Positions 7,986 through 14,296 of a stretch of DNA of 53,416 nucleotides are shown piece after piece; the stretch's first letter is position 1, and the number at the start of each line of letters is the position of its first letter. The notes under the pieces were generated by a model. That model had not been told where the DNA came from. It did not search any database and worked only from the letters and a program-made list of their open reading frames with translations. Location of the stretch: the NCBI RefSeq assembly GCF_900128515.1, contig NZ_FQTP01000003.1, positions 1 to 53,416 on the forward strand, in the 5' to 3' direction. The translations under genes were made by a program, and so were the position numbers. The stretch comes from Bathymodiolus heckerae thiotrophic gill symbiont (GTDB taxonomy: Bacteria; Pseudomonadota; Gammaproteobacteria; PS1; Pseudothioglobaceae).

Positions 7986-8126
7986 TTACTTTTTAGATTG
8001 CCCGCCACACTCACCGCAACAACCATCACATCCGTCACTCGATGTGTTAATTGCTACTGGTGCTTTGGCTTGTAGTTGTTTCATGATGTGTATGGCCTGT
8101 ATAACGTGCTTTTTTTCGATTGTCAT
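7986..8126 (-). CDS. Small protein with Cys/Gly-rich C-terminal tail (46 aa)
   Basis: The frame begins MTIEKKHVIQ and ends with the tail CDGCCGECGGQSKK, so four Cys fall within eight residues after a helical, Cys-free N-terminal half. A Shine-Dalgarno (GGAG) sits 8-9 bases before this ATG, so I prefer it to an in-frame ATG 19 codons earlier. The layout, a leader-like helix then a Cys/Gly-rich tail, could be a small metal or Fe-S binding protein, or the precursor of a modified peptide. No maturation enzyme is next to it, which argues against the latter. It is the first clear gene behind the 8626 Fur box. Confidence 0.6.
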   Translation of the reverse strand: MTIEKKHVIQAIHIMKQLQAKAPVAINTSSDGCDGCCGECGGQSKK

Positions 8127-8270
8127 GGTTATATCTCCAGTTAAAATAAGTACCCCTTTAGGCAAGAGGACAGCCAGTATCACCAGTCTGCTTTAAAGTT
8201 TGAGAGAGTGAAAACCAGACCGGCAATATGTTCATTTCTCTTTTTAAAAAGTTTGCCCTATAAGGAGAGA

Positions 8271-8282
8271 GTCTTATAAGAC
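8271..8282. repeat. Perfect palindrome GTCTTATAAGAC
   Basis: A 12-base perfect palindrome in the leader. A close relative (TCTTATATAAGA, 7423-7434) lies at the other end of the small-gene operon, at the stop of the 72-codon gene. Each is preceded by AG or GA and could be a dimeric regulator site. Confidence 0.4.
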
Positions 8283-8470
8283 AGCATCAGTATTAAAATT
8301 TGTTATTATCATGAAAAGGAGGCTCCACTCAAATTTCAAATATTAATACCAATGTCTAACCTGTTGTAATAAGTGCTCCAAAGGGGACTAAACTCCGGAG
8401 GCTTTTGTTGAAACTGATCGTTATAATGACTTAAGAAGAGGGATTTACAATCAGTTTCTAACCTTGTGTG

Positions 8471-8560
8471 CTAATTCGAATATTTGCCCAAATATTCAGC
8501 TACTTGATTTTTTGTTAATATTAAATATCCTTTTTCCCTCTGGATTGCTACGCTTATCAT
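8471..8560 (-). CDS. Possible 29-residue leader peptide
   Basis: The frame begins MISVAIQREKGY and ends EYLGKYSN. It is preceded by GAGGGG 8 bases before the ATG and starts 66 bases after the Fur box. The position and ribosome site fit a leader peptide or small protein. Length and composition alone cannot prove it is translated. Confidence 0.3.
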   Translation of the reverse strand: MISVAIQREKGYLILTKNQVAEYLGKYSN

Positions 8561-8625
8561 TTCTTTATTCCCCTCAAATTTATCTACAATTCTTGTAAGC
8601 AACCTTTTCCAAAGTTCTTAGATGC

Positions 8626-8646
8626 AAATGATACTGATTCTCATTT
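8626..8646 (-). promoter_or_regulatory. Fur box upstream of the small-gene operon
   Basis: The inverted repeat AAATGATA CTGAT TCTCATTT has one mismatch per arm pair and is preceded by GC as in the other two Fur boxes. The 15-base core TGATACTGATTCTCA differs from the 7-1-7 consensus in two places. The nearest minus-strand genes are the leader frame and the small-protein operon. bfd on the plus strand is about 470 bases away. Confidence 0.75.
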
Positions 8647-8913
8647 GTAATTGCAAGCTATTTATTCAAATATTATGTTTTATAGGAAATATCAATCAAT
8701 ATTTTTCACTGAATTTATATAAAAAGTGGATAACAACAGTGTTTTAATCTGATTTTAAAAATTTGCTAAATTTTTGAAACTAAGTCAGTTGGGTCTGATT
8801 TTAAGGGCTAAATAGACCTAAAAACCTGATAATTAGTGTCTTTTTGACACTTTAGAGCCGATAAAAGCCATTAATTACAGTCCATTTGTAAAATTTGGTA
8901 AAATTTAGACAAA
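8647..8913. other. AT-rich gap with no recognised gene
   Basis: No convincing frame is seen on either strand. The only structure noted is a hairpin AGTGTC (8835-8840) / GACACT (8846-8851) with a TTTTT loop. The stretch may be decayed sequence next to the bacterioferritin remnant. Confidence 0.5.
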
Positions 8914-8939
8914 AAATAGCACGCAAAAGCGTGCTATTT
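8914..8939 (-). terminator. Terminator downstream of the bacterioferritin remnant
   Basis: Perfect 11-bp arms AAATAGCACGC and GCGTGCTATTT with an AAAA loop are followed on the minus strand by a T-run (complement of the A-run at 8911-8916). It lies 38 bases after the bfr stop codon. The terminator has survived although the gene in front of it has lost most of its length. Confidence 0.85.
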
Positions 8940-8976
8940 CTTAATCCCTAACTGAGTTAACAGCTAAATTTAGGTA

Positions 8977-9111
8977 TCACATTTGAGATTGAATGTAGTT
9001 TTGTAAACCTACTTTTTCAATTAAGCCTAATTGCTTTTCTAACCAGTAAGTGTGATCTTCTTCAGTATCTTCAAGCTGGCCACGTAACATTGTACGAGTT
9101 ACATTTAATAA
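8977..9111 (-). pseudogene. bfr: Bacterioferritin C-terminal remnant
   Basis: Minus-strand codons read [18 protein letters not shown], then [18 protein letters not shown] and IQSQM, then stop. This matches the last 40 or so residues of Bfr (E. coli: SRDMMIEILRDEEGH...LIQKMGLQNYLQAQ). A stop at 9112-9114 cuts the frame off, so about 115 N-terminal residues, with the heme Met and most ferroxidase ligands, are missing. The remnant abuts the start of bfd on the other strand. A deletion removed the body of bfr, or a rearrangement joined bfd to its tail. Confidence 0.8.
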
Positions 9112-9113
9112 TC

Positions 9114-9332
9114 ATGTACATTTGCATTTGCAACGCCGTTACCGACAGAGACATTCAAACAGCTATCGACAATGGTGCCTGCTCGATGAATGATTTATCC
9201 AAGCAACTTAAAGTTGGAACTTGTTGTGGCCGATGTAAAGATTGCGCTAAAAAAATGCTTAACCAATCAAATCCACTTCAAATTCAAACCCTAACAATTC
9301 CAAGCTTGGCGCCTGAAATTGCATTTGCATAA
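9114..9332 (+). CDS. bfd: Bacterioferritin-associated ferredoxin
   Basis: A 72-residue [2Fe-2S] protein of the Bfd family. It starts MYICICNAVTD, with Cys4 and Cys6, and has the second pair in GTCCGRCKDC (Cys38 and Cys41). Bfd docks on bacterioferritin and reduces stored ferric iron to release it. I take the ATG at 9114; an earlier in-frame ATG at 9090 would add eight residues before the canonical N-terminus. Little Shine-Dalgarno is visible. Because its upstream side is the bfr remnant, its original promoter may have been lost, and its partner Bfr is not intact here. Confidence 0.9.
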   Translation: MYICICNAVTDRDIQTAIDNGACSMNDLSKQLKVGTCCGRCKDCAKKMLNQSNPLQIQTLTIPSLAPEIAFA

Positions 9333-9442
9333 TCTATAAACATCCCACTATAGCTCTCAGGATTTAGTTTGTAAATACAATCACTTGATTTTTATCAAAT
9401 ATTAATGATATTTCACCATTTTTTATAGATATAAAAACCTAA

Positions 9443-10351
9443 ATGCAACTCATTAACAAACAAGAAATCATCCAAAAGTTAAATGAGAATCATTATAGTG
9501 AAGCGACTATTAGGGTGTACCAATCATGGATTGAACGTTTTATGAAATATCATCAGATAGAATTTGATCAATACAGCATTAAACACATCTCTGAATATGT
9601 ATCCAGCTTATCTTTAAAAAATCTTAAAACCTCAACTTACAATCAAGCCCTAAATGCCATTGTATTCTTCTACAATAAAATCCTTAAACTGCCAATTAGC
9701 AAAGCATTTGTTTCTGAACTAAGACTGTCAAATCATGAAAATCTGCCAGATACTTTAACCAAAGAGCAGATTGATTCTATTGTTTGCCACTTAAAGGGCT
9801 CGTATCAATTATTGGTTTATTTACTTTATGGCTGTGGACTTAGATCAAGTGAGGCATTAAATCTTAAAGTTAAGGATATTGATCAAGTAAATAATCGCCT
9901 AACCGTATCCAATCAAAAATACTTTAGAACCCTGTCCATTCCAACTAAGATTTCTGGTGAGTTAAATAATCAAATATACTTTGTTTCTAAAATGCATGCC
10001 AAGGATAGTAAAAGTAAATTTTTTAGTAAAACTGATGTTAATAATAGTTACCTATTTCCAATGAAGCAACTTTGCAATAATCAGGATGGCTTACTTATCA
10101 GAATGTCTATTATTAGTAATACACTGAATTACAACATCTCGGCAGCAACTAAAAAAACCAATATAACGCCTAAAGTAACCGCCCAAACCTTTAGACATTC
10201 TTATGCAGTTCGTCTTTTGCAAAATCAAATTGATATTAAAACTGTGCAAAAACTATTGGGCCATAAGCATGCAAGTTCAACTTTAATATACACTTATATT
10301 GCTCAAAATATATCTCAAAGAAAATCATTATCTCCACTTGATCTTAAATAA
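9443..10351 (+). CDS. Integron-integrase-like tyrosine recombinase
   Basis: A 302-residue tyrosine recombinase. The N-terminal SAM-like domain (about residues 1-95) is followed by a catalytic domain with Arg in YGCGLRSSEAL, FRHSY, LLGHKHASSTLIYTYIAQ with the nucleophile Tyr, and a C-terminal SPLD. The extra segment between about residues 190 and 240 and the SPLD tail match IntI integron integrases rather than XerC/XerD. The usual box II His (PHxxRHS) is Gln here (AQTFRHS). No attC array, attI site or cassette is evident nearby. It could be a degenerate or solitary chromosomal integrase. Confidence 0.8.
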   Translation: MQLINKQEIIQKLNENHYSEATIRVYQSWIERFMKYHQIEFDQYSIKHISEYVSSLSLKNLKTSTYNQALNAIVFFYNKILKLPISKAFVSELRLSNHENLPDTLTKEQIDSIVCHLKGSYQLLVYLLYGCGLRSSEALNLKVKDIDQVNNRLTVSNQKYFRTLSIPTKISGELNNQIYFVSKMHAKDSKSKFFSKTDVNNSYLFPMKQLCNNQDGLLIRMSIISNTLNYNISAATKKTNITPKVTAQTFRHSYAVRLLQNQIDIKTVQKLLGHKHASSTLIYTYIAQNISQRKSLSPLDLK

Positions 10352-10412
10352 AGGTTTTGTGATTTAACGGTTATTTAAGGATAAATGACATAAAATACAA
10401 GCATTATTACTG

Positions 10413-11567
10413 ATGATTTTTGAAACCGTGAACCCTACTAGTCGCACCAAAGCAACTCAAAAAATAACCATTATTGGCGCTATTGTTGATTTATCATTAG
10501 CAATATTAAAAATAATTGCAGGTGTTATTGGCAATTCTGGCGCTTTAATTGCGGATGGTATTCACTCATTTTCTGATCTACTTTCTGATGGCATTGTGCT
10601 GTATGCAGCCAAACATTCCCAAGAAGATGCGGATGAAGATCACCCGTATGGACATCAAAAATTCGAAACAGTTGCCACGCTAGGTTTGGCGGTTATATTG
10701 GCACTGGTTGGCGTGGGGATTATTTTTGATGGTTTTGATCGACTCAACAACCCAGCAGCTTTAACTCACATTAATTTATTATTAGGTGTTGCGGGTATTT
10801 CTATTTTTACCAAAGAAATGCTATATTGGTATACCTTAAAGATAGCTAAAACTTACAACTCTGACATGCTTAAGGCCAATGCTTGGCATCATCGATCTGA
10901 CGCGCTATCCTCAGTGGTGGTATTTGCAGGCGTTTTAGGCACAACCCTCGGCTTTATTTATCTAGATGCGGTTGCTGCTATTGTTGTGGGCTTAATGGTT
11001 ACCTACATTGCTTGGGAGCTCGGCACTAACGCTACCAAAGAATTGGTCGATACTTCTATTGACACTGATCAAATTGAAAAACTGCGTTATGCCTTGGGTC
11101 AAATTAGTGGGGTAAATAATGTGCATTCGTTACGTACGCGTAAAATTGGCCATACTATTTCAGCTGACGTACATGTGCAAGTCGATCCTTTTTTAAGTGT
11201 GAGTGAAGGCCATATGATTAGCGTTAGTGTAGAGCGCGTGGCTAAAGAGTGCCTTGAGAATCTAACCGATGTAACCGTACACATTGATCCTGAAGATGAT
11301 GAAATGATTGCACCTTTCAAAAATCTACCAGAACGCGCCGAAGCCTTAGGAATTTTAACCAAAGCCTTGTTTAATAATAAATGTGATGGTGAGATTGATA
11401 GGATCCAACTGCATTATTTAGATGGAAAAATTCATGTTGATTTTTACCTACCTTTAAGTTGTTTAGTTGATGATAAAAGTCATCAAGAGATTCTGATCAA
11501 GCTAAAACAAACGGTTGAAAATCTAGTGGTATTTGGCCATATTAAAGTTTATTTTGGCAACGACTAA
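10413..11567 (+). CDS. Cation diffusion facilitator (CDF) metal exporter
   Basis: A 384-residue CDF protein with six membrane segments (about residues 18-200) and a cytoplasmic ferredoxin-like C-terminal domain. Metal-site motifs are present: ADGIHSFSD, HPYGHQKFE, and HHRSDALSS. The family exports Zn, Fe(II), Co or Mn by proton antiport. The C-terminus is longer than FieF by about 80 residues, after a second IHxDP-type motif (VHIDPEDDE). Its position at the edge of the iron island suggests Fe(II) or Zn efflux, but the substrate cannot be read from sequence. A GTG five codons later is an alternative start. Confidence 0.88.
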   Translation: MIFETVNPTSRTKATQKITIIGAIVDLSLAILKIIAGVIGNSGALIADGIHSFSDLLSDGIVLYAAKHSQEDADEDHPYGHQKFETVATLGLAVILALVGVGIIFDGFDRLNNPAALTHINLLLGVAGISIFTKEMLYWYTLKIAKTYNSDMLKANAWHHRSDALSSVVVFAGVLGTTLGFIYLDAVAAIVVGLMVTYIAWELGTNATKELVDTSIDTDQIEKLRYALGQISGVNNVHSLRTRKIGHTISADVHVQVDPFLSVSEGHMISVSVERVAKECLENLTDVTVHIDPEDDEMIAPFKNLPERAEALGILTKALFNNKCDGEIDRIQLHYLDGKIHVDFYLPLSCLVDDKSHQEILIKLKQTVENLVVFGHIKVYFGND

Positions 11568-12034
11568 AGGCAATGATAAGCATGGCACATAGCACCTGCT
11601 AATGCATCTGCCGCATCTTCTTGTGGCGCTTTATTGAGTTTTAAAGATTCACACACCATATAAGACACTTGATCTTTACTAGCATGACCCTTGCCCACCA
11701 CTGCTTTTTTAATTTGATTTGGGCTGTATTCAACCATGGCAATGCCATTCATACCAGCAGCAGAAATAATCGCACCACGTGCATGGCCAAGCTTGATTGC
11801 CGCATCTGGGTTGGGTCGATCAGGACGCATAAAAGCACGCTCAATAACAACCACATCGGGCTGATATTTTTTAATCACTTGATCGATTTCTAAAAAAATA
11901 GTAGTAATACGGTCTGTTAACTCACCCTTAGTACGAACGCAGCCGCTCGCCAAATAGGTAAACTTTAATTTGTTCGCTTCAATCAAACCAAAACCGGTTA
12001 TTCTTGAACCTGGGTCAACACCAAGAATTTTCAT
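11564..12034 (-). CDS. ruvC: Holliday junction endonuclease RuvC
   Basis: A 156-residue RuvC resolvase. It has the start KILGVDPGSRITGFG with catalytic Asp7, VVIERAFM with catalytic Glu, and EDAADALAGAMCH with the two C-terminal Asp. It cleaves Holliday junctions as a dimer together with RuvAB. The 3' end overlaps that of the CDF gene by 4 bases, convergent. ruvB is separate at 19942 and ruvA is not in the window. Confidence 0.96.
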   Translation of the reverse strand: MKILGVDPGSRITGFGLIEANKLKFTYLASGCVRTKGELTDRITTIFLEIDQVIKKYQPDVVVIERAFMRPDRPNPDAAIKLGHARGAIISAAGMNGIAMVEYSPNQIKKAVVGKGHASKDQVSYMVCESLKLNKAPQEDAADALAGAMCHAYHCL

Positions 12035-12125
12035 AAAAAATATTTTACCAGTTACTGGCTTTTTCTAGAATATATAAGTGTTGTGTGATATACTTAGTTT
12101 TTTGACTATTTAATAAGGAATTACC

Positions 12126-12494
12126 ATGGCAGTTTTAGAGCTAAATAAAGATAATTTTGATGATACTATACAAAATAATGATATTGTTATTTTGGATTTT
12201 TGGGCGCCATGGTGTGGTCCTTGTAAATCATTTGCACCAACTTATGAAGCCATGAGTGAAAAAATTGAAGGCGTTACTTTTGCTAAAATCAACACTGAAG
12301 ATGAGCAGGAATTAGCGGGTAAATTTCAAATTCGTTCAATCCCAACATTAATGATTTTCAGAGATCAAATCGCTATCTTTTCTCAGCCGGGTGCAATGGC
12401 TGAAGCTGATTTAGAAACAGTTCTCAATAAGGCTAAAGAGTTAGATATGGCTGAAGTTCATAAAGAAATTGAAGAGCAGAAAGCTAAAGGCTAA
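12126..12494 (+). CDS. Thioredoxin-family protein
   Basis: A 122-residue single-domain thioredoxin with the active site WCGPC at residues 29-33 and the cis-Pro loop SIPT. It has no signal peptide, so it acts as a cytosolic disulfide reductase. An unusual charged C-terminal tail (about 15 residues rich in Glu/Lys) extends past the fold. It is divergent from ruvC and its 3' end overlaps that of yffB by 4 bases. Confidence 0.9.
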   Translation: MAVLELNKDNFDDTIQNNDIVILDFWAPWCGPCKSFAPTYEAMSEKIEGVTFAKINTEDEQELAGKFQIRSIPTLMIFRDQIAIFSQPGAMAEADLETVLNKAKELDMAEVHKEIEEQKAKG

Positions 12495-12817
12495 ATAAGA
12501 TCTGAATAGCTTTTTTCGCTAAACCCAACTCTTATACTGGCACCTGTTACCAATACAGGTCGCTTAATAAGGGTTGGGTTTTTTAACGTTAGCTCTAAAG
12601 TGATATTATGCTTTTGAGTATCGGTTAGATTTCGATAAGTGGTTGAACGCTTATTAATCAAGCTATCCCAACCAAGCGTATTAACAAAGCTCTGAAGTGT
12701 AGATTCATCTAAAGGCTGATCGCGAAAATCAATAAATTCAAACTTGATGTTATGTGCGTTTAAAAACTTTCTTGCCTTTTTAATGGTGTCACAATTTTTG
12801 ATTCCATACATTTTCAT
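12491..12817 (-). CDS. yffB: ArsC-family protein, YffB/Spx-like
   Basis: A 108-residue protein of the ArsC/Spx/YffB thioredoxin-fold group. It has MYGIKNCDTIKKARKFL at the start with a single Cys in the active-site position, FIDFRDQPLD, and a late RPVL segment. YffB proteins are GSH-dependent reductase-like and of unproven function. The arsenate reductase triad is not complete, so arsenate reduction is unlikely. It ends a minus-strand gene run from glyS. Confidence 0.85.
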   Translation of the reverse strand: MKMYGIKNCDTIKKARKFLNAHNIKFEFIDFRDQPLDESTLQSFVNTLGWDSLINKRSTTYRNLTDTQKHNITLELTLKNPTLIKRPVLVTGASIRVGFSEKSYSDLI

Positions 12818-12826
12818 ACTAACACC

Positions 12827-13447
12827 CTATTGATTGTAAAACTCAAGAACCTCTTTATGCTCAGCATCAACAATAATGCGTAAGCCTTTTTGTGGGTAGT
12901 GCCAATAAGAAACACCTTCATCAGCAAGTTCAATTGTATCTGGCTTGCCAAATAAATTCTCAATCATGGTTTCTTCTAAATTGGCGCCTGGAATAAAGGT
13001 CAAAGCTCTAATTTTAAGATGAGACATGGCGCGCTCACCTTTGGCAGTAAATGTTGTCTTTGTTACCCCAGATGGCATACGCATAGATTCATCAATATTG
13101 TTTGATAGTATGTCAATAATCTGATTATCCAAAACCAAATTTAAAATAATTTTGGCACTAATGCCACCTATTTTGGTGCCAGTAAAAAATACTTCCAACT
13201 CAGGCTCTGAAGCTTCATCTTCAAATAATGAAGCTTCAATCTCTGTACCAAAATAACTTGCCGCATCAATAAAGCGACTTTTGCCCATGGTTAGATTAAA
13301 GACCACTGTTTTGTGCTCATCAACATAACTTTGCCATGGCATAGCCTGATTTTTAGGCATTTGTATATCGCGTGTAAACAAGAAAATAGCCAAAAAAGCT
13401 AGAAATCCGCCTAATATAGTATAGGCAACTATGTGTCTTTCTTTCAT
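12827..13447 (-). CDS. Membrane-anchored hypothetical protein
   Basis: 206 residues, with an N-terminal membrane anchor (about residues 8-26) and a soluble domain facing the periplasm. I do not recognise a family. The C-terminal NLFGKPDTIELADEGVSYWHY and GLRIIVDAE segments look like the repeat unit seen in small lipoproteins that bind partners. Its start overlaps the 3' end of the PGPGW gene by 4 bases, and yffB follows after 9 bases, so it is co-transcribed. Function unknown. Confidence 0.75.
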   Translation of the reverse strand: MKERHIVAYTILGGFLAFLAIFLFTRDIQMPKNQAMPWQSYVDEHKTVVFNLTMGKSRFIDAASYFGTEIEASLFEDEASEPELEVFFTGTKIGGISAKIILNLVLDNQIIDILSNNIDESMRMPSGVTKTTFTAKGERAMSHLKIRALTFIPGANLEETMIENLFGKPDTIELADEGVSYWHYPQKGLRIIVDAEHKEVLEFYNQ

Positions 13448-13854
13448 CGAGTAAAGGGAGGTTTGTCAGCCTTATTGCGCAACCAAGTAAGTGCTTTATA
13501 AGTTGGATTATGATTAATTAATTTAAGTTCTAATTTTCGTTTTCCTGGAAATTCCATTAGAAATAGTCCTAATAAAATTGAGATAACACCCTGTCCAGGC
13601 GTAACTAACATAATAATTCCGGCTAAAAACAATACCAAGCCAATTAAAGTTTTTACTACAACAATAACAACATGTCCAACATGTTTAATCTCTAACTTGT
13701 GTGGATTTTCACAAGAAAAATAATCTTCAGGAATCAAACCCAACAAATAAGGTGTTAACAATAGAGTGACAACAAAAATAATGGCAGAAATAACACCCAC
13801 CATTACCAATAGGTCCTCATATTGGCTAATCAGGTTTAATACATAGTCTAGCAT
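13444..13854 (-). CDS. PGPGW-type small membrane protein
   Basis: 136 residues with membrane segments near 15-40, 68-90 and 92-115. The VTPGQGVISILLGLFLMEFPGK segment fits the putative transmembrane PGPGW family, here with TPGQG in place of PGPGW. Function is unknown for the family. It overlaps dtd by 7 bases and the next gene by 4, in the glyS-dtd operon. Confidence 0.7.
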   Translation of the reverse strand: MLDYVLNLISQYEDLLVMVGVISAIIFVVTLLLTPYLLGLIPEDYFSCENPHKLEIKHVGHVVIVVVKTLIGLVLFLAGIIMLVTPGQGVISILLGLFLMEFPGKRKLELKLINHNPTYKALTWLRNKADKPPFTR

Positions 13855-14285
13855 GTCAATAGAAAAGTAACCGGGCCATCATTAGTTAATGAGACTTGCA
13901 TATCTGCACCAAATTTACCACTTTGAATATTACCATGCTGCTGGGAGATTTGAGTTAAAAAATACTCATAAAGTATATTTGCTTCAGCAGGTAGTTTTGC
14001 TGTTGAAAATCCAGGGCGAGTGCCAGAATTAGTATCTGCTGTAAGGGTAAACTGAGAGACCACTAAAATACCACCATCGACATCTGTGACGGATAAATCC
14101 ATCTTACCATCTTCATCGTAAAACACACGGTAGCTTAATAAGCGCTTGATCATCTTATCAATTTTCGGCTTTTCATCGTTTTTCTCAATGCCGATAAATA
14201 CCAATAAGCCTTGGTTAATCTCGCCAACAGTGGCTGAATCTACTTCGACTTTTGCGCTTGATACACGCTGAATTAACGCTTTCAT
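13848..14285 (-). CDS. dtd: D-aminoacyl-tRNA deacylase
   Basis: A 145-residue DTD. It starts MKALIQRVSSAKVEV and has the catalytic motifs SQFTLTAD and NSGTRPGFS. It hydrolyses D-aminoacyl-tRNA, and Gly-tRNA-Ala, to protect translation. A longer frame starts upstream, but MKALIQRV is the family N-terminus. It follows glyS by 11 bases. Proofreading and glycylation genes together make sense because DTD also acts on mischarged glycine. Confidence 0.95.
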   Translation of the reverse strand: MKALIQRVSSAKVEVDSATVGEINQGLLVFIGIEKNDEKPKIDKMIKRLLSYRVFYDEDGKMDLSVTDVDGGILVVSQFTLTADTNSGTRPGFSTAKLPAEANILYEYFLTQISQQHGNIQSGKFGADMQVSLTNDGPVTFLLTC

Positions 14286-14296
14286 AAATTTAAAAT

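Larger units (their letters stand above)
8127..8625 (-). other. Long leader region of the small-gene operon
   Basis: About 500 bases separate the Fur box from the Cys-rich gene. No long frame is present. What I can see is a 29-codon frame (8471-8560), a perfect 12-base palindrome GTCTTATAAGAC (8271-8282), a TTTTTAAAAA-type inverted repeat near 8240, and a purine-rich GGAG/CTCC segment near 8375-8400 that can fold locally. A long structured leader, a decayed gene, or an unrecognised small RNA are all possible. Confidence 0.4.

Noticed and set aside
419-8126. Methanobactin-type copper peptide system (MauG-like protein plus Cys peptide)
   Set aside because: MbnB/MbnC-type maturation genes are absent, the two genes are far apart, and the regulation is by Fur boxes.
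7927-8196. 89-residue plus-strand frame over the small genes
   Set aside because: It is antisense to the Cys-rich and 51-residue genes, which have ribosome sites and tight spacing. Its Cys-rich look comes from the complement of the Cys tail region.
8835-8851. Hairpin AGTGTC/GACACT as a terminator
   Set aside because: The stem is six base pairs and no gene ends before it on either strand, so it is left as unassigned structure.
8127-9113. attC recombination sites to the left of the IntI-like gene
   Set aside because: One core-like GTCTAAC (8354-8360) exists, but I found no GTTRRRY partner at a suitable distance with matching inner arms, so no attC site was called.
12491-12817. Arsenate reductase
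   Set aside because: The protein is YffB/Spx-like with a single Cys and lacks the ArsC Arg triad and arsenic genes nearby.
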